Assembly: GCF_018861005.1 (NCBI RefSeq)
Contig: NZ_JAHKQL010000026.1
Span: forward strand, 78,751 to 142,750
DNA from: Polaribacter vadi
Lineage (GTDB): Bacteria > Bacteroidota > Bacteroidia > Flavobacteriales > Flavobacteriaceae
Direction: 5' to 3'
Length of the DNA stretch: 64,000 nucleotides
Position 1 is the first letter of the stretch. The number at the start of each line of letters is the position of its first letter. Shown piece by piece: positions 43,379-53,720 of this stretch. The notes below the pieces were generated by a model. That model was not told the origin of the DNA. It searched no databases and saw only the letters and a program-made list of their open reading frames with translations. The translations under genes and the position numbers were made by a program.

Positions 43379-46300
43379 ATGAATTATAATCAAATACTTA
43401 CCTTGTTTATACAAGGTACAACAGTTGCTATAGTAATACTTTTTTTATTTAGACTTAGAAAAAAATTAGGCCTAGGTGTTTTATATGCCTGTTTAGGTTT
43501 GTTTCAGTTTGTACAAGTAATGGTATTTATTTTAAATACTGTTTTTGATTCAAAAACAAGTAATTTTCTAGTTTCACCTGGTTCATCAGTTTTTATTACT
43601 ATTACACTTTTCAGTTTGCTTATCATCTACATAAAAGAAGATGCTCAAGAAACTAAAAAAATGATATATGCTATACTTGTTGTTAATGTATTAATATCAT
43701 TAGTACTACTTGCTTTTGGTTGGAATATAAAAGAAGCATATTTAGAAAACTCACTATCAACACCTAATCATTTTATATTTTCTCCTAGAATTTTAATTTT
43801 TGGAAATATTGCATTGCTTATAGATTCATTATTATTAATAATAATTTTTGAATACATTTCTAAGAAAACAAAATTTTTATATGTACAAATTCTTATAACA
43901 ATGCTTATTGTTGTAAGTTTAGACACCATACTTTTCTCTGTTACAACTTTCTGGAATTTAGAAAACCTAACCTCTATTATTACATCTAATTTAATAGCAA
44001 AAAATAGTTTTGCATTCTATTACAGTATTCTATTTTATTTCTATTTAAGATATTTAGATCATACTGATAAAGATTTAGTCTATTTTAATATTAAAAATGT
44101 TTTTAAGCCTCTTAGTTATAAACAAAAGTTTGAAACTGCTCTAAGTAGTATTAAAAAAAGCGAAGAAATGTATCGCTTAATAACAGACAACTCTACAGAT
44201 GTTATTTGTTTACTTGATTTGGATGGTAAATATAAATACGTAAGTCCTTCTATAAAAAGTGTTTTAGGTTATAATCAATCTGATTTTATAGACGAAAATA
44301 TATTTAATATTGTACATGTAGACGATGTAAAGCAGCTTAAAGAAAATATAATTAACTTTAAAAACACTAATAATATTTTTATCTTTAGGTTGCTTCATAA
44401 AAAAGGGTTTTATGCTTGGATAGAACTCACGATATCACCTATTTATAAAAACAAAAAGCTAACTTCTTTTGTTTCATCTGCAAGAAATGTTTCAGAGAGA
44501 GTTATTGCAAACAACCAATTTAAGAACTCTTTAAAACTTTTAGAAAAAAGAGAAAATTTATTAACTGAATCTAGTAAGATAGGTAAAATAGGTTTTATAG
44601 AATTTGATACTATAACCAATAGCTACAGTTGGTCAGATTATTTATTTACAATTTTTGGATTAGAAATTGGTTCTAAAATTCCGTCACAAGAAGAACTTAT
44701 TAATTATTATGAAGAAGAATCTAAAATTGAATTGAAAAAATGCATAAAAAATCTTGAGTTAAATGGTACTCCTTTCGATATCGATTTAAAAATTATAAAT
44801 GCAAAAAAAGAAGAGCTTTGGTTAAGAACAAAAATAGAACCTGTATTTAATGAACAAAATAAAGTTATAGGAAGAAGAGGAATTTCGCAAGATATTACGA
44901 AGTATAAAAACGCCCAATTAACTTTAGAAAAAAATGATTATTCTTTAAAAGAATCTAGCAGAATTGCTAAAATTGGTTATTGGGAGTATGATATAAAGTC
45001 TGATTGTTTTACTTGGTCTGACTATGTTTACAAGCTTTATGGCTTAAATGATAAAGATATAATTCCGTCAAGAAATAAAATTATGTCTTTTTATGATAAA
45101 GTTTCTAGTGAAAAGTATGAAATAGCCACCAAAAACCTTTTAAATAATGGTGTTCCTTTTGATTTAGAATTAAGAATAATAAATGCAAAAAAAGAAGAAG
45201 TTTGGGTTAGAGTTGTTGTTCAACTTATTTATAATGAAAAAAATGAAGTTACTGGAAGAAGAGGTATCATTCAAAATATAACAGATGCTAAAAAAATAAA
45301 CCTACAATTAGAAAAATCTAATTTAGAAATTAAAGAATCTATAAAACTAATAGAACAAAAAGAACAATCTTTAAAAGAAACAAGAATTATTGCCAAAGTT
45401 GGTTATTCTAAATATCTATTTAAAACAGATAGCTTTATATGGTCTGATTACGTATATAAAATTTTTGGTTTAGACCCAAAAAATAAAATTCCAGAACGTA
45501 GTAAATTATTAGCTTTATACGATGATGAATCTTTAAAAAAACTACAAAAAGCTACAAAAAAATTAGATAAAGATGGTGTTCCTTATGACTTAGAGTTAAA
45601 ACTAACTAACACTAAAAAAGAAGAAATCTGGGTACGAGTAGTTGCTCACCTTATTTACAATGAGAAAAAAGAACTTATAGGCAGAAGTGGTGTTTTCAGA
45701 GATATTACAGAAGCTAAAAACAATCAACTTAAACTAGAAACATATTTAAAGCAATTAGAAACCAAAGATGCAGATTTAAAAGAATCGAATAGAATTGCTA
45801 ATATTGGTTATTGGGAGTATTATTTCGAAAACGATAAAATTACTTCCTCTTATTATACTTATAAAATTTTTGGTTTAGACCCTAACAAAGAAATTCCTAG
45901 TCGTAAAGAATTAAAGAAACTATATAATGCAGATGACTTAATAAAGTTAACAATAGCTACTAAAAAATTAATGCTTGATGGTATACCTTACGATATTGAA
46001 TTAAAATTAAATAACTTTAAAAACGAAGAAATTTGGACAAGAAATATTGTTCAACCAATTTACGATAGCAAAAATAAAATTATTGGTCGTAGAGGAGTAA
46101 TACAAAACATTACAGCCTATAAAAAAACACAAATTGCTTTAGAAAACTCTTTACAACTTTTAGAAAAGAAAGAATTATCTCTTAAAGATTCTAGTAAAAT
46201 GGCAGGTATTGGCTATATAGAATACGATTATACTACCTCTAAATACACAGATTACTCAGAATATATTTACACACTTTTTGGAATAACACCTGGTGAAGAA

Positions 46301-49300
46301 TTAAAACCTGAAGACAAAGTCTTAATTTATTTTGATAATGAATCAAAGCAAAAGTTTAAAAAAGCACTAGAAGATGTAAAGAATGGATTAATAACAGATA
46401 TTGAACTTAAAGGTAAAAACAGAAAACAAGAAGAAATCTGGATTAGAAGTGTATCAAGTCCAATTTATAATGATAGTAAAGAAGTTATTAAAAGAAGAAT
46501 TGTTATACAAGACATAAAAACTTATAAATTAACGCAGCAAGAACTACAACAATCTTTACATCTACTAAAGAAAAAAGATTTATCATTAGAAGATTCTAGC
46601 AAAATTGCAGGTGTTGGTTTTATAGAATACAGTTATTTAACAGACTCATACACAACCACAGAACATGTATACAAAATTTTTGGTTTTGATTTAGGTACTA
46701 ATGCAACACAAAAAGAAATTACACCATTTTTTGATAAAGAATCACAAATAAAATATATACAAGCTTTACAAGACCTTAAAGAAAAAGGCTTAAACTACGA
46801 TTTAGAGTTAAAAGGAATAAATAAGAAAAATGAAGAAATTTGGATAAGAAGTGTATCTAGCCCTTTATATAATGATGATGGAACCGAATTAATTGGTAGA
46901 AGAATTGTAATTCAAGACATTAGAAATTATAAAAATATTCAGTTAGAATTAGAAAAATCCAAACAAGAAATTCAAAATTCATTAGATTTAATTAAAAACA
47001 AAGATCAAGCATTAACAGAATCTAATAGAATTGCAAAAATTGGTTATTGGGAATATGACATTATTAACGACTCTTATAGCTGTTCAGATTATGTTTATGA
47101 AGTTTTTGGCTTAGATCCTAATAAAAAAACTCCTCCTCGTAAAGAAATATTAAAATTTTACGATCAAGAATCTCAAGAAAAACTAGAAGCTGCTACCTTA
47201 GAATTAAATACTCATGGTGTACCTTATGATATTGAACTTAAATTAAGAAACACAAATAATGAAGAAGTCTGGACAAGAAACATAGTGCATCTTGTTTTTA
47301 ATAACAAAAACGAAGTTATTGCCAGAAAAGGTTTAGTACAGAATATTTCAGCTTACAGAAAAGCGCAAATTGAAATTAAAAACTCACTGACCCTTTTAGA
47401 AAAACAAGATTATTCATTAAAAGAATCTAGTAGAATTGCTAAAATTGGTTTTGTAGATTATAACAGTATAACAGAAAAATATACTTGGTCAGATTATACT
47501 TATGCTATTTTTGGTTTAAAAACAACAGATCAAATTCCATCTCCAGAAAAAATATCAAGTTATTTTGATAAAGAATCTCAAGAAAAATTAAAAAAAGTAT
47601 TTTATGATATTAACAAAAAAGGATTAGCTACAGACATAGAATTAAAAGGTAAAAATAAAAATAATGAAACCTTTTGGATAAGGCAAGTAGCACAACCTGT
47701 TTACAATGAACATAAAGTAATGGTTGGTAGAAGAGCTTTATTACAAGATATTACTGCCTATAAAACAAATCAACTACAATTAGAAATAACTAAAGAAGAA
47801 ATTCAACACTCATTATCATTATTAGAAAAAAGAAAATTTTCTATGGATGAAGCTAGTAAAGTGGCTAAAATGGGATATTTTGATTATCATATTGCTACAG
47901 ATAGCTTTATTTGGTCAGAACATTTGTATAAAATATATGGTTTAGATCCTAAAAAACCAGTTCCTTCTAGAGAAGTAGTTTTTAAAATGACTGATAAAGA
48001 TTCTTTACCAATTATAAAAAAAGCCACTGTAGATTTAAACACTAAAGGAATTCCTTACGATATTGAAATAAAAATACTAAATAAGACAACGAAAAATTAT
48101 GTATGGGTAAGACTCGTAGCACAACCCGTTTATAATAAAAACAATAAAATTATAGGAAGAAGAGGTGTAGCACAAGATATTACCCTACAAAAAAACACTC
48201 AAATAGAACTAGAAGAAAAAAACAAAAAAATTAATGAAACACTTAAACTATTAGAAAGAAATGAATATTCTAAAAACGAAACTAGTAAAGTAGCTAAAAT
48301 TGGTTATCATGAGTATTATAACACAACAAAATCTTTTTATTGGTCAGATTATATGTATACACTTTTTGGTGTAGACCCAAGTCAAAAAATACCTTCAAGA
48401 CCTGAACTTGTTTCTCTATTTTATGAAAAATCTAAACTAAAAGTAAAAAAAGCTACTGAAAATTTAGAAACCTATGGCTTACCTTACGATTTAGAATTAA
48501 AACTAGTTAATTTTAAAAGAGAAATTATTTGGATTAGAATGTCTAATCAACCAATATACAATGAAAGTAATAGTAAAATTATTGGTAGAAGAGGTGTTGC
48601 ACAAAATATTACTTTAAGAAAGCTAATAGAAGAAGAACATTTAAAAGTTAAAAACGATTATATTAGATTATTTGAAAATGCTACTATTTCTATATGGAAC
48701 GAAGATTTAACTTTATTGTACAAAGAAATAGATAAACTAAAAAAACAAAATATAACAAACATTGGTAAATACTTAGAAGAAAAACCAGATGTACTAAATA
48801 GACTTTTAGAAAAAATAAAAATAAATTACGTTAATAAAGCAACATTAAAATTATTTAAAGCTAGTAATCAAAATGAGTTTTTTAAAAATATCCATTTATC
48901 TTTTGGTAAAGGTGCTGATAAAGTTTTCACAAAACTTATAGAAGCTATTTGGTTTAATTTAGATACGTTTTATTCTGAAGTAAATTACAAAACTTTAAAA
49001 GGCGATGAGTTTACTGCAATAGTATCTGTAGCAATACCAAAAACACTTAAAGAACAAAAAACAGTACCTGTAAGTATACAAAGTATTCAAAAGATTAAAG
49101 ATGTAGAGTTAGCTTTAAAAGATTCATTAAAAAACTTAAATGAAGCACAAAAATTAGGTCATATAGGTAATTGGGAATTAAACACAATAACAGAAGAATT
49201 TACTTGGTCTGATGAGGTATATAATCTTTTTGATTTTAACCCAGAGAATGGACTTCCTAAAAAAGAAGATATTTTAAAAAAAATTCATCCAGATGATATT

Positions 49301-51385
49301 AAGTTTCATAATAAAAAATTAGAGAATGCTATAAAATATGGCAATCCTTTTAATATTGAAATTAGATTTATAATTTCGGGTATTTCAGAAAAAACTATAA
49401 AAATTATTTGTGAACCAATAAAAGATAACGAAGGCAAAGTAATCTGTTTAAAAGGTGTTAACCAAGACATTACTAAACAAAAAAAGATACAAAAAGAACT
49501 AGAAAACAAAAATAAAGAACTTAAACAATCTTTAGAGTTATTAGAAATAAGTGAACACTCTAGAAACGAAGTAAGTAAAATAGCAAAAATAGGATACCAA
49601 GACTATAACTCTATTACAAACTCACATAAATGGTCAGATTATTTTTATGAAATTTTAGGTTTTAACCCTAAATATGGTATACCAAATACTAGCGAAATTG
49701 TAAAAGCTTTTCATAACGAATCTCAAATTAAAATGAGTAAAGCAATTTATAATTTAGATAACAAAGGTACACCTTGTGATATTGAGTTAGAATTAATCAA
49801 CAAAAAACTAGGTAATATTTGGTTAAGATTTGTAGGCCAATCAGTATTTAGTAGCAATAACGAAATTATTGGTAAAAGAGGTATAATACAAAATATTACT
49901 GAACAAAAAATAAAACAAAAAAAGTTAGATGAGCAAAACGAAACACTTTTTAATTTAAATAATATTTTAAATGAAGCTCAAAAGATTTCTAAAATAGGAA
50001 ACTGGCAGTACAATAAAACATCCAATTCAATAACTTGGTCCAACGAATTGTTTAGCATTTTTGAACGCTCTCGTTTATTAGGCCCACCTAAAGATTATTC
50101 AGATTTCTTATCTTATTATACAGATAATAGTAAATCTAATTTAGATATTGCAATACAGAAATGTATAACACAAAAAACCTCTTTTAATTTAGAATTAAAT
50201 ATTTATAATACTTTCGGAAGTTTAAAACATATAAATATTAAAGGTAAAGTATTGTTTGATGGGTATAAAATTTTAGGTTGTTATGGTACCATACAAGATA
50301 TTACAGAACAAAAAAAAATTTTAGATGAAATTGAAAAAACACAAGAAAAATATCGTTTGGTTACAGAAAATTCAAATGATTTAATCTGTTTACATGATAT
50401 TAATGGAGTTTTATTATATCTTAGTCCATCTGTAAAACCTTTATTAGGTTATGATAATTTAAAACAATATGATAAACCTTTATATAACATTATACATCAT
50501 AATGAATTAGAAAATTTTAAAAATCATATTAAAAATACGAGTATTAATAATAAGTATAAAAAACCAATTAGCTTTAGAGCAAAACATATAGATGGTCATT
50601 TTGTTTGGTTTGAAGCTTTATCATCAGCAGCATATAAAGAAGGGCAAATTACATTTTTTATAACAATTGCCAGAGATATTACAGAATCTGTATTAGCAAA
50701 AAGAGAAATAGAAGAATATCAAGAATCGCTTCAAAAGTTAACTACAGAAATAACATTAGTAGAAGAAAATCAAAAGAAAGAAATTGCTACCAATATTCAC
50801 GACCATTTAAGTCAAGCTCTAGTAATTTCTAATATGAAAATAAAAGAACTACAAAGAAAACCTGAATTAAAAAGTATAGATGAAGAATTACACTTTGTAG
50901 AAGATCATATTACAGATGCTTTGGCTAATAGTCGTAGAATAACGTCTGAGCTTTCACCTCCTATTTTATACCAATTAGGTATTATAGAAGCTTTATATTG
51001 GTTGTTAGAAAACATAGAAACCAAACATAAAATTAAGTGCGAAATTAATGAAGATGAAGAACATATAAAACTAAACGAAATTAGTTCTATATTGCTTTAT
51101 AGAAGCATACAAGAAATATTAAATAATGCTATAAAATACGCCAAAGCAACATTAATAACAATTAATATTCTTAAAAAGAACCAAGGGTTAGACATCGTAA
51201 TAAAAGACAATGGTATAGGTTTTAATATAAATAAATTAAATAACTTTCGTAACAGTAATGGTTCTGGTTTTGGTTTATTTACAGTACAAGAACGTATCAA
51301 AAATATAAAAGGAAAATTTAAAATAACATCAGAAATTAACAAAGGAACATCTGTTAATATCTACATCCCTCTCAAAGATGAATAA
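43379..51385 (+). CDS. Giant membrane PAS-array histidine kinase (about 16 PAS modules)
   Basis: 2668 residues. Residues 1-225: a seven-helix-like membrane sensor. About 255-375: a classical PAS (LITDNSTDVICLLDLDGKYK). About 395-1750: ten tandem modules of 130-145 residues with the shared opening S-I-A-K-I-G-Y-x-E-Y and the PAS/PAC end IGRRGVxQDIT, starting near 395, 524, 669, 801, 936, 1071, 1214, 1349, 1490 and 1633. About 1760: a divergent PAS; three more near 1921, 2064 and 2199; a last classical PAS near 2322. About 2450-2668: HisKA_3/HATPase of the NarL-FixJ type with the phospho-His in ATNIHDHLSQAL, then EILNNAIKYA, KDNGIGFN and GSGFGLF. It overlaps its response regulator by 8 bases. 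Confidence 0.93.
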   Translation: MNYNQILTLFIQGTTVAIVILFLFRLRKKLGLGVLYACLGLFQFVQVMVFILNTVFDSKTSNFLVSPGSSVFITITLFSLLIIYIKEDAQETKKMIYAILVVNVLISLVLLAFGWNIKEAYLENSLSTPNHFIFSPRILIFGNIALLIDSLLLIIIFEYISKKTKFLYVQILITMLIVVSLDTILFSVTTFWNLENLTSIITSNLIAKNSFAFYYSILFYFYLRYLDHTDKDLVYFNIKNVFKPLSYKQKFETALSSIKKSEEMYRLITDNSTDVICLLDLDGKYKYVSPSIKSVLGYNQSDFIDENIFNIVHVDDVKQLKENIINFKNTNNIFIFRLLHKKGFYAWIELTISPIYKNKKLTSFVSSARNVSERVIANNQFKNSLKLLEKRENLLTESSKIGKIGFIEFDTITNSYSWSDYLFTIFGLEIGSKIPSQEELINYYEEESKIELKKCIKNLELNGTPFDIDLKIINAKKEELWLRTKIEPVFNEQNKVIGRRGISQDITKYKNAQLTLEKNDYSLKESSRIAKIGYWEYDIKSDCFTWSDYVYKLYGLNDKDIIPSRNKIMSFYDKVSSEKYEIATKNLLNNGVPFDLELRIINAKKEEVWVRVVVQLIYNEKNEVTGRRGIIQNITDAKKINLQLEKSNLEIKESIKLIEQKEQSLKETRIIAKVGYSKYLFKTDSFIWSDYVYKIFGLDPKNKIPERSKLLALYDDESLKKLQKATKKLDKDGVPYDLELKLTNTKKEEIWVRVVAHLIYNEKKELIGRSGVFRDITEAKNNQLKLETYLKQLETKDADLKESNRIANIGYWEYYFENDKITSSYYTYKIFGLDPNKEIPSRKELKKLYNADDLIKLTIATKKLMLDGIPYDIELKLNNFKNEEIWTRNIVQPIYDSKNKIIGRRGVIQNITAYKKTQIALENSLQLLEKKELSLKDSSKMAGIGYIEYDYTTSKYTDYSEYIYTLFGITPGEELKPEDKVLIYFDNESKQKFKKALEDVKNGLITDIELKGKNRKQEEIWIRSVSSPIYNDSKEVIKRRIVIQDIKTYKLTQQELQQSLHLLKKKDLSLEDSSKIAGVGFIEYSYLTDSYTTTEHVYKIFGFDLGTNATQKEITPFFDKESQIKYIQALQDLKEKGLNYDLELKGINKKNEEIWIRSVSSPLYNDDGTELIGRRIVIQDIRNYKNIQLELEKSKQEIQNSLDLIKNKDQALTESNRIAKIGYWEYDIINDSYSCSDYVYEVFGLDPNKKTPPRKEILKFYDQESQEKLEAATLELNTHGVPYDIELKLRNTNNEEVWTRNIVHLVFNNKNEVIARKGLVQNISAYRKAQIEIKNSLTLLEKQDYSLKESSRIAKIGFVDYNSITEKYTWSDYTYAIFGLKTTDQIPSPEKISSYFDKESQEKLKKVFYDINKKGLATDIELKGKNKNNETFWIRQVAQPVYNEHKVMVGRRALLQDITAYKTNQLQLEITKEEIQHSLSLLEKRKFSMDEASKVAKMGYFDYHIATDSFIWSEHLYKIYGLDPKKPVPSREVVFKMTDKDSLPIIKKATVDLNTKGIPYDIEIKILNKTTKNYVWVRLVAQPVYNKNNKIIGRRGVAQDITLQKNTQIELEEKNKKINETLKLLERNEYSKNETSKVAKIGYHEYYNTTKSFYWSDYMYTLFGVDPSQKIPSRPELVSLFYEKSKLKVKKATENLETYGLPYDLELKLVNFKREIIWIRMSNQPIYNESNSKIIGRRGVAQNITLRKLIEEEHLKVKNDYIRLFENATISIWNEDLTLLYKEIDKLKKQNITNIGKYLEEKPDVLNRLLEKIKINYVNKATLKLFKASNQNEFFKNIHLSFGKGADKVFTKLIEAIWFNLDTFYSEVNYKTLKGDEFTAIVSVAIPKTLKEQKTVPVSIQSIQKIKDVELALKDSLKNLNEAQKLGHIGNWELNTITEEFTWSDEVYNLFDFNPENGLPKKEDILKKIHPDDIKFHNKKLENAIKYGNPFNIEIRFIISGISEKTIKIICEPIKDNEGKVICLKGVNQDITKQKKIQKELENKNKELKQSLELLEISEHSRNEVSKIAKIGYQDYNSITNSHKWSDYFYEILGFNPKYGIPNTSEIVKAFHNESQIKMSKAIYNLDNKGTPCDIELELINKKLGNIWLRFVGQSVFSSNNEIIGKRGIIQNITEQKIKQKKLDEQNETLFNLNNILNEAQKISKIGNWQYNKTSNSITWSNELFSIFERSRLLGPPKDYSDFLSYYTDNSKSNLDIAIQKCITQKTSFNLELNIYNTFGSLKHINIKGKVLFDGYKILGCYGTIQDITEQKKILDEIEKTQEKYRLVTENSNDLICLHDINGVLLYLSPSVKPLLGYDNLKQYDKPLYNIIHHNELENFKNHIKNTSINNKYKKPISFRAKHIDGHFVWFEALSSAAYKEGQITFFITIARDITESVLAKREIEEYQESLQKLTTEITLVEENQKKEIATNIHDHLSQALVISNMKIKELQRKPELKSIDEELHFVEDHITDALANSRRITSELSPPILYQLGIIEALYWLLENIETKHKIKCEINEDEEHIKLNEISSILLYRSIQEILNNAIKYAKATLITINILKKNQGLDIVIKDNGIGFNINKLNNFRNSNGSGFGLFTVQERIKNIKGKFKITSEINKGTSVNIYIPLKDE

Positions 51386-52031
51386 TTTAAACACAATTAA
51401 AATAATACTAGCAGATGACCATAAACTATTAAGAGATGGCCTAAGAAATATTATTGAACAAAAATCTCATATGCAAATAATTGGTGAAGCTGCTGATGGT
51501 AGAGAGGTCATAAAATTATGTACAAAACTAAAACCAGATGTTATTGTAATGGATGTTTCTATGCCTGGCTTAAATGGTGTTGAAGCTACAAAACAAATAA
51601 ATAAGCAGCATCCAGACATAAAAATTATTGGGCTTTCTATGTATTCTAGTAAACAATTTATACAAGGCATGTTTAAAGCTGGTGCATTTGGTTACCTTTT
51701 AAAAGACGGCAGTTCAGATGAATTAGTAACAGCAATATGCACAGTTACAGAAAATAGAAGATACTTATCTAAACATTTAGACCAAGAGTTACTTGTTTTA
51801 TTAAAAAAAGGTAAATCTTTAGATAATGTAGAACTTAGCTCAAGAGAAAAAGAAGTTTTACAATTAATTGCAGAAGGAAAATCATCAAAAGATATAGGAG
51901 AAATATTATTTTTAAGCTCTAAAACTATAGACGTTCATAGAAATAATATAATGAAAAAATTAGATCTACATTCTATACCAGAATTAACCAAATACGCCAT
52001 ACAAAAGGGATTAACGTCTTTAGATTTATAA
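51378..52031 (+). CDS. NarL/FixJ family response regulator
   Basis: 217 residues. The receiver domain has IILADDHKLLRDGLRNII, the phospho-acceptor Asp in PDVIVMDVSMPGLNG and the Lys in GYLLKDGSSDEL. The C-terminal LuxR-type HTH is LSSREKEVLQLIAEGKSSKD followed by IGEILFLSSKTIDVHRNNIM. Its start overlaps the kinase end, so the two form a two-component pair. Targets are unknown; the hairpin-rich block right after it is one candidate. Confidence 0.95.
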   Translation: MNNLNTIKIILADDHKLLRDGLRNIIEQKSHMQIIGEAADGREVIKLCTKLKPDVIVMDVSMPGLNGVEATKQINKQHPDIKIIGLSMYSSKQFIQGMFKAGAFGYLLKDGSSDELVTAICTVTENRRYLSKHLDQELLVLLKKGKSLDNVELSSREKEVLQLIAEGKSSKDIGEILFLSSKTIDVHRNNIMKKLDLHSIPELTKYAIQKGLTSLDL

Positions 52032-52649
52032 AAAACTAGATTTATTTTTGGGGGGATATAAATCTAGTTTTTAGTACAAAAAAATTTTAAATTGATTTAT
52101 TTATTTGGGGGGATAAAATAAACCTATAAAAAATTATTAATCGTTAATGTCTTTACACGATTCAAATATATATTAGAAAATAAAAATAATCTATAAGCAA
52201 TTTTCTTATTTTTAAAATTCATAACTTTTTTAAAATTATAATCAATAAAATCTTAGTCTAAGTAAATTAATATACTTTTTTAGAACTTATAAAGTATATA
52301 GTAGTTGAAGAATAAATTATCTATTAAAATAGAAAAACTAGATTTATTGGGGGACTATAAATCTAGTTTTATAACAATTACATTAAATATATTTCTAAAT
52401 TTTACTAATTTTTTGGGGGGAGTATAAATAAATTTATAAAAAAATTAATAATCGTTATCATATTTTCACAAGTCAAAGATAAAGTAGAAAACAAAAATAA
52501 TCTATAAGCAATTTTCTTATTTTAAGAAATATTTAATAAAAACATACTTAAATAGTTAGTACTATTAATTAAGCATTTCACCTAATAACTTAAACAATAA
52601 TTTAACTTATTTTTGATATCCAACTAAACAGTATTTAACACAAAATATT
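52032..52649. repeat. Tandemly duplicated intergenic block with G-tract-loop hairpins
   Basis: No gene is present. Two copies of a block of about 300 bases (starting near 52033 and 52334) share an opening hairpin. AAACTAGATTTA at 52033-52044 pairs with TAAATCTAGTTT at 52059-52070; AAAACTAGATTTA at 52334-52346 pairs with TAAATCTAGTTTT at 52358-52370. Each loop holds a run of five or six G. A second weaker hairpin with a six-G loop follows in each copy (near 52097-52123 and 52402-52432). A conserved tail reads ATAATCTATAAGCAATTTTC. Hairpin 1 sits 2 bases after the response-regulator stop and could also terminate transcription. Confidence 0.75.
52608..52615 (+). promoter_or_regulatory. Possible -7 element of the receiver gene
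   Basis: TATTTTTG fits TAnnTTTG, 34 bases before the TTG start. No matching TTG lies 19 bases upstream, so this is weak. Confidence 0.35.
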
Positions 52650-53021
52650 TTGATATCAAAAGAAAAAAAAATATTAATTGTAGAAGACAACACAGTTATA
52701 GGTAATAATATTGTTAACGAATTATCTAAAGTCAATTATTTAAAAGAAGTAGAGTTAACAACCTCAATTATAAAAGCAATATCTCTTATTAATAATATTT
52801 TCTTCGATTTAATTATACTCGATTTAAGTTTACCTGATGGTAATGGATTAGATGTTTTAAAATTAATAAAAGAAAAAAAAACACAAAAAAAAGTTTTAGT
52901 TTTTTCTACAAGTACACACCTTAAACAAATTTGCTTAAAATACGGTGCTTATGCTTTTTTTGATAAAGCAAAAGAGTTTGATGAATTAATTGCTACTACT
53001 AAATCTATTTCTAAAGAATAA
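52650..53021 (+). CDS. Single-domain response regulator (CheY-like receiver)
   Basis: 123 residues starting at TTG. The receiver fold is complete: KKILIVEDNTVIGNNIV with the acidic pair, LIILDLSLPDGNGLDVL with the phospho-Asp, VLVFSTSTH and AYAFFDKAKEFDEL with the conserved Lys. There is no output domain, so it probably passes phosphate on or works by protein contact. Its position after the PAS-kinase locus suggests a link. No ATG offers a better start, because the beta-1 strand begins right after the TTG. Confidence 0.88.
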   Translation: MISKEKKILIVEDNTVIGNNIVNELSKVNYLKEVELTTSIIKAISLINNIFFDLIILDLSLPDGNGLDVLKLIKEKKTQKKVLVFSTSTHLKQICLKYGAYAFFDKAKEFDELIATTKSISKE

Positions 53022-53105
53022 ATTTCATTTTTATATTTCAGAATTTAATAAAAAAAAGGGATTACATTACTTTTACTCTTTAATTCTGATTAAAATTAAA
53101 TAAAG

Positions 53106-53552
53106 ATGAAAACTCATATTCAAATTATTGAGGATAAAGATATATTAACTATACTACCTCTTTTAAGAAAATTAAACAATAAAACACCTATAGAAACTCT
53201 AGAACAAAGAGTTTTAGAAATGTCTAAAATGCCTCATTACGAATGTGTAGGTTTATATGTTAATGAAATTTTAGTAGGTATTTCTGGTCTTTGGTATTCA
53301 ACAAGACATTATATTGGTAAAACTGTAGAACCAGATCATGTAATTATAGATCATTCTATAAGAGGAAAAGGATTAGGAAAAACTTTTTTTAGTTGGATTG
53401 ATGCATACGTAATAAACAAAGGCTGTGAAGCTATAGAATTGAATGCTTATTCTAACAACTCAAAAGCGCATAAATTTTATTATAATGAAGGTTATAATGT
53501 TTACGGTTTTCACTTTTTAAAGGTTTTAAGAAACGATAAAAAATTTTATTAA
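53106..53552 (+). CDS. GNAT family N-acetyltransferase
   Basis: 148 residues with the acetyl-CoA binding motif IIDHSIRGKGLGKTFFSWID (R/Q-x-x-G-x-G/A) and the following ELNAYSNNSKAHKFYYNEGY typical of GNAT enzymes. The substrate cannot be told. It lies 84 bases behind the receiver gene and ahead of tRNA-Gly. Confidence 0.92.
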   Translation: MKTHIQIIEDKDILTILPLLRKLNNKTPIETLEQRVLEMSKMPHYECVGLYVNEILVGISGLWYSTRHYIGKTVEPDHVIIDHSIRGKGLGKTFFSWIDAYVINKGCEAIELNAYSNNSKAHKFYYNEGYNVYGFHFLKVLRNDKKFY

Positions 53553-53568
53553 TTTTGATAAAAAAACA

Positions 53569-53598
53569 TTGCAGAATTCAAAAATGATTATATATTTG
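53569..53598 (+). promoter_or_regulatory. Promoter of tRNA-Gly
   Basis: TTG at 53569-53571, a 19-base spacer and TATATTTG at 53591-53598, 14 bases before the tRNA. It has the same spacing as the HU and tRNA-Met promoters. Confidence 0.75.
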
Positions 53599-53612
53599 CA
53601 ACCCTTTACCAA

Positions 53613-53685
53613 GCGAAAGTAGCTCAGTTGGTAGAGCGTCAGCCTTCCAAGCTGAATGTCGCCAGTTCGAACCTGGTCTTTCGCT
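53613..53685 (+). tRNA. tRNA-Gly (anticodon TCC)
   Basis: A 73-base cloverleaf. Acceptor GCGAAAG/CTTTCGC is perfect, the D arm is GCTCAGTTGGTAGAGC, the anticodon arm is CAGCC-TTCCAA-GCTG with TCC in the loop, the T arm is GCCAG-TTCGAAC-CTGGT, and the discriminator is T. No CCA is encoded. Confidence 0.95.
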
Positions 53686-53690
53686 CTAAA

Positions 53691-53720
53691 AAACCTTATT
53701 TTAATTAATAAGGTTTTTTT
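53691..53720 (+). terminator. Terminator after tRNA-Gly
   Basis: AAACCTTATT at 53691-53700 pairs with AATAAGGTTT at 53707-53716, followed by a T run. Confidence 0.85.

Noticed and set aside
52048..52416. Intermolecular or simple G-quadruplex from the four G runs
   Set aside because: The runs are 55 to 240 bases apart, too far for an ordinary quadruplex; each is better explained as a hairpin loop.
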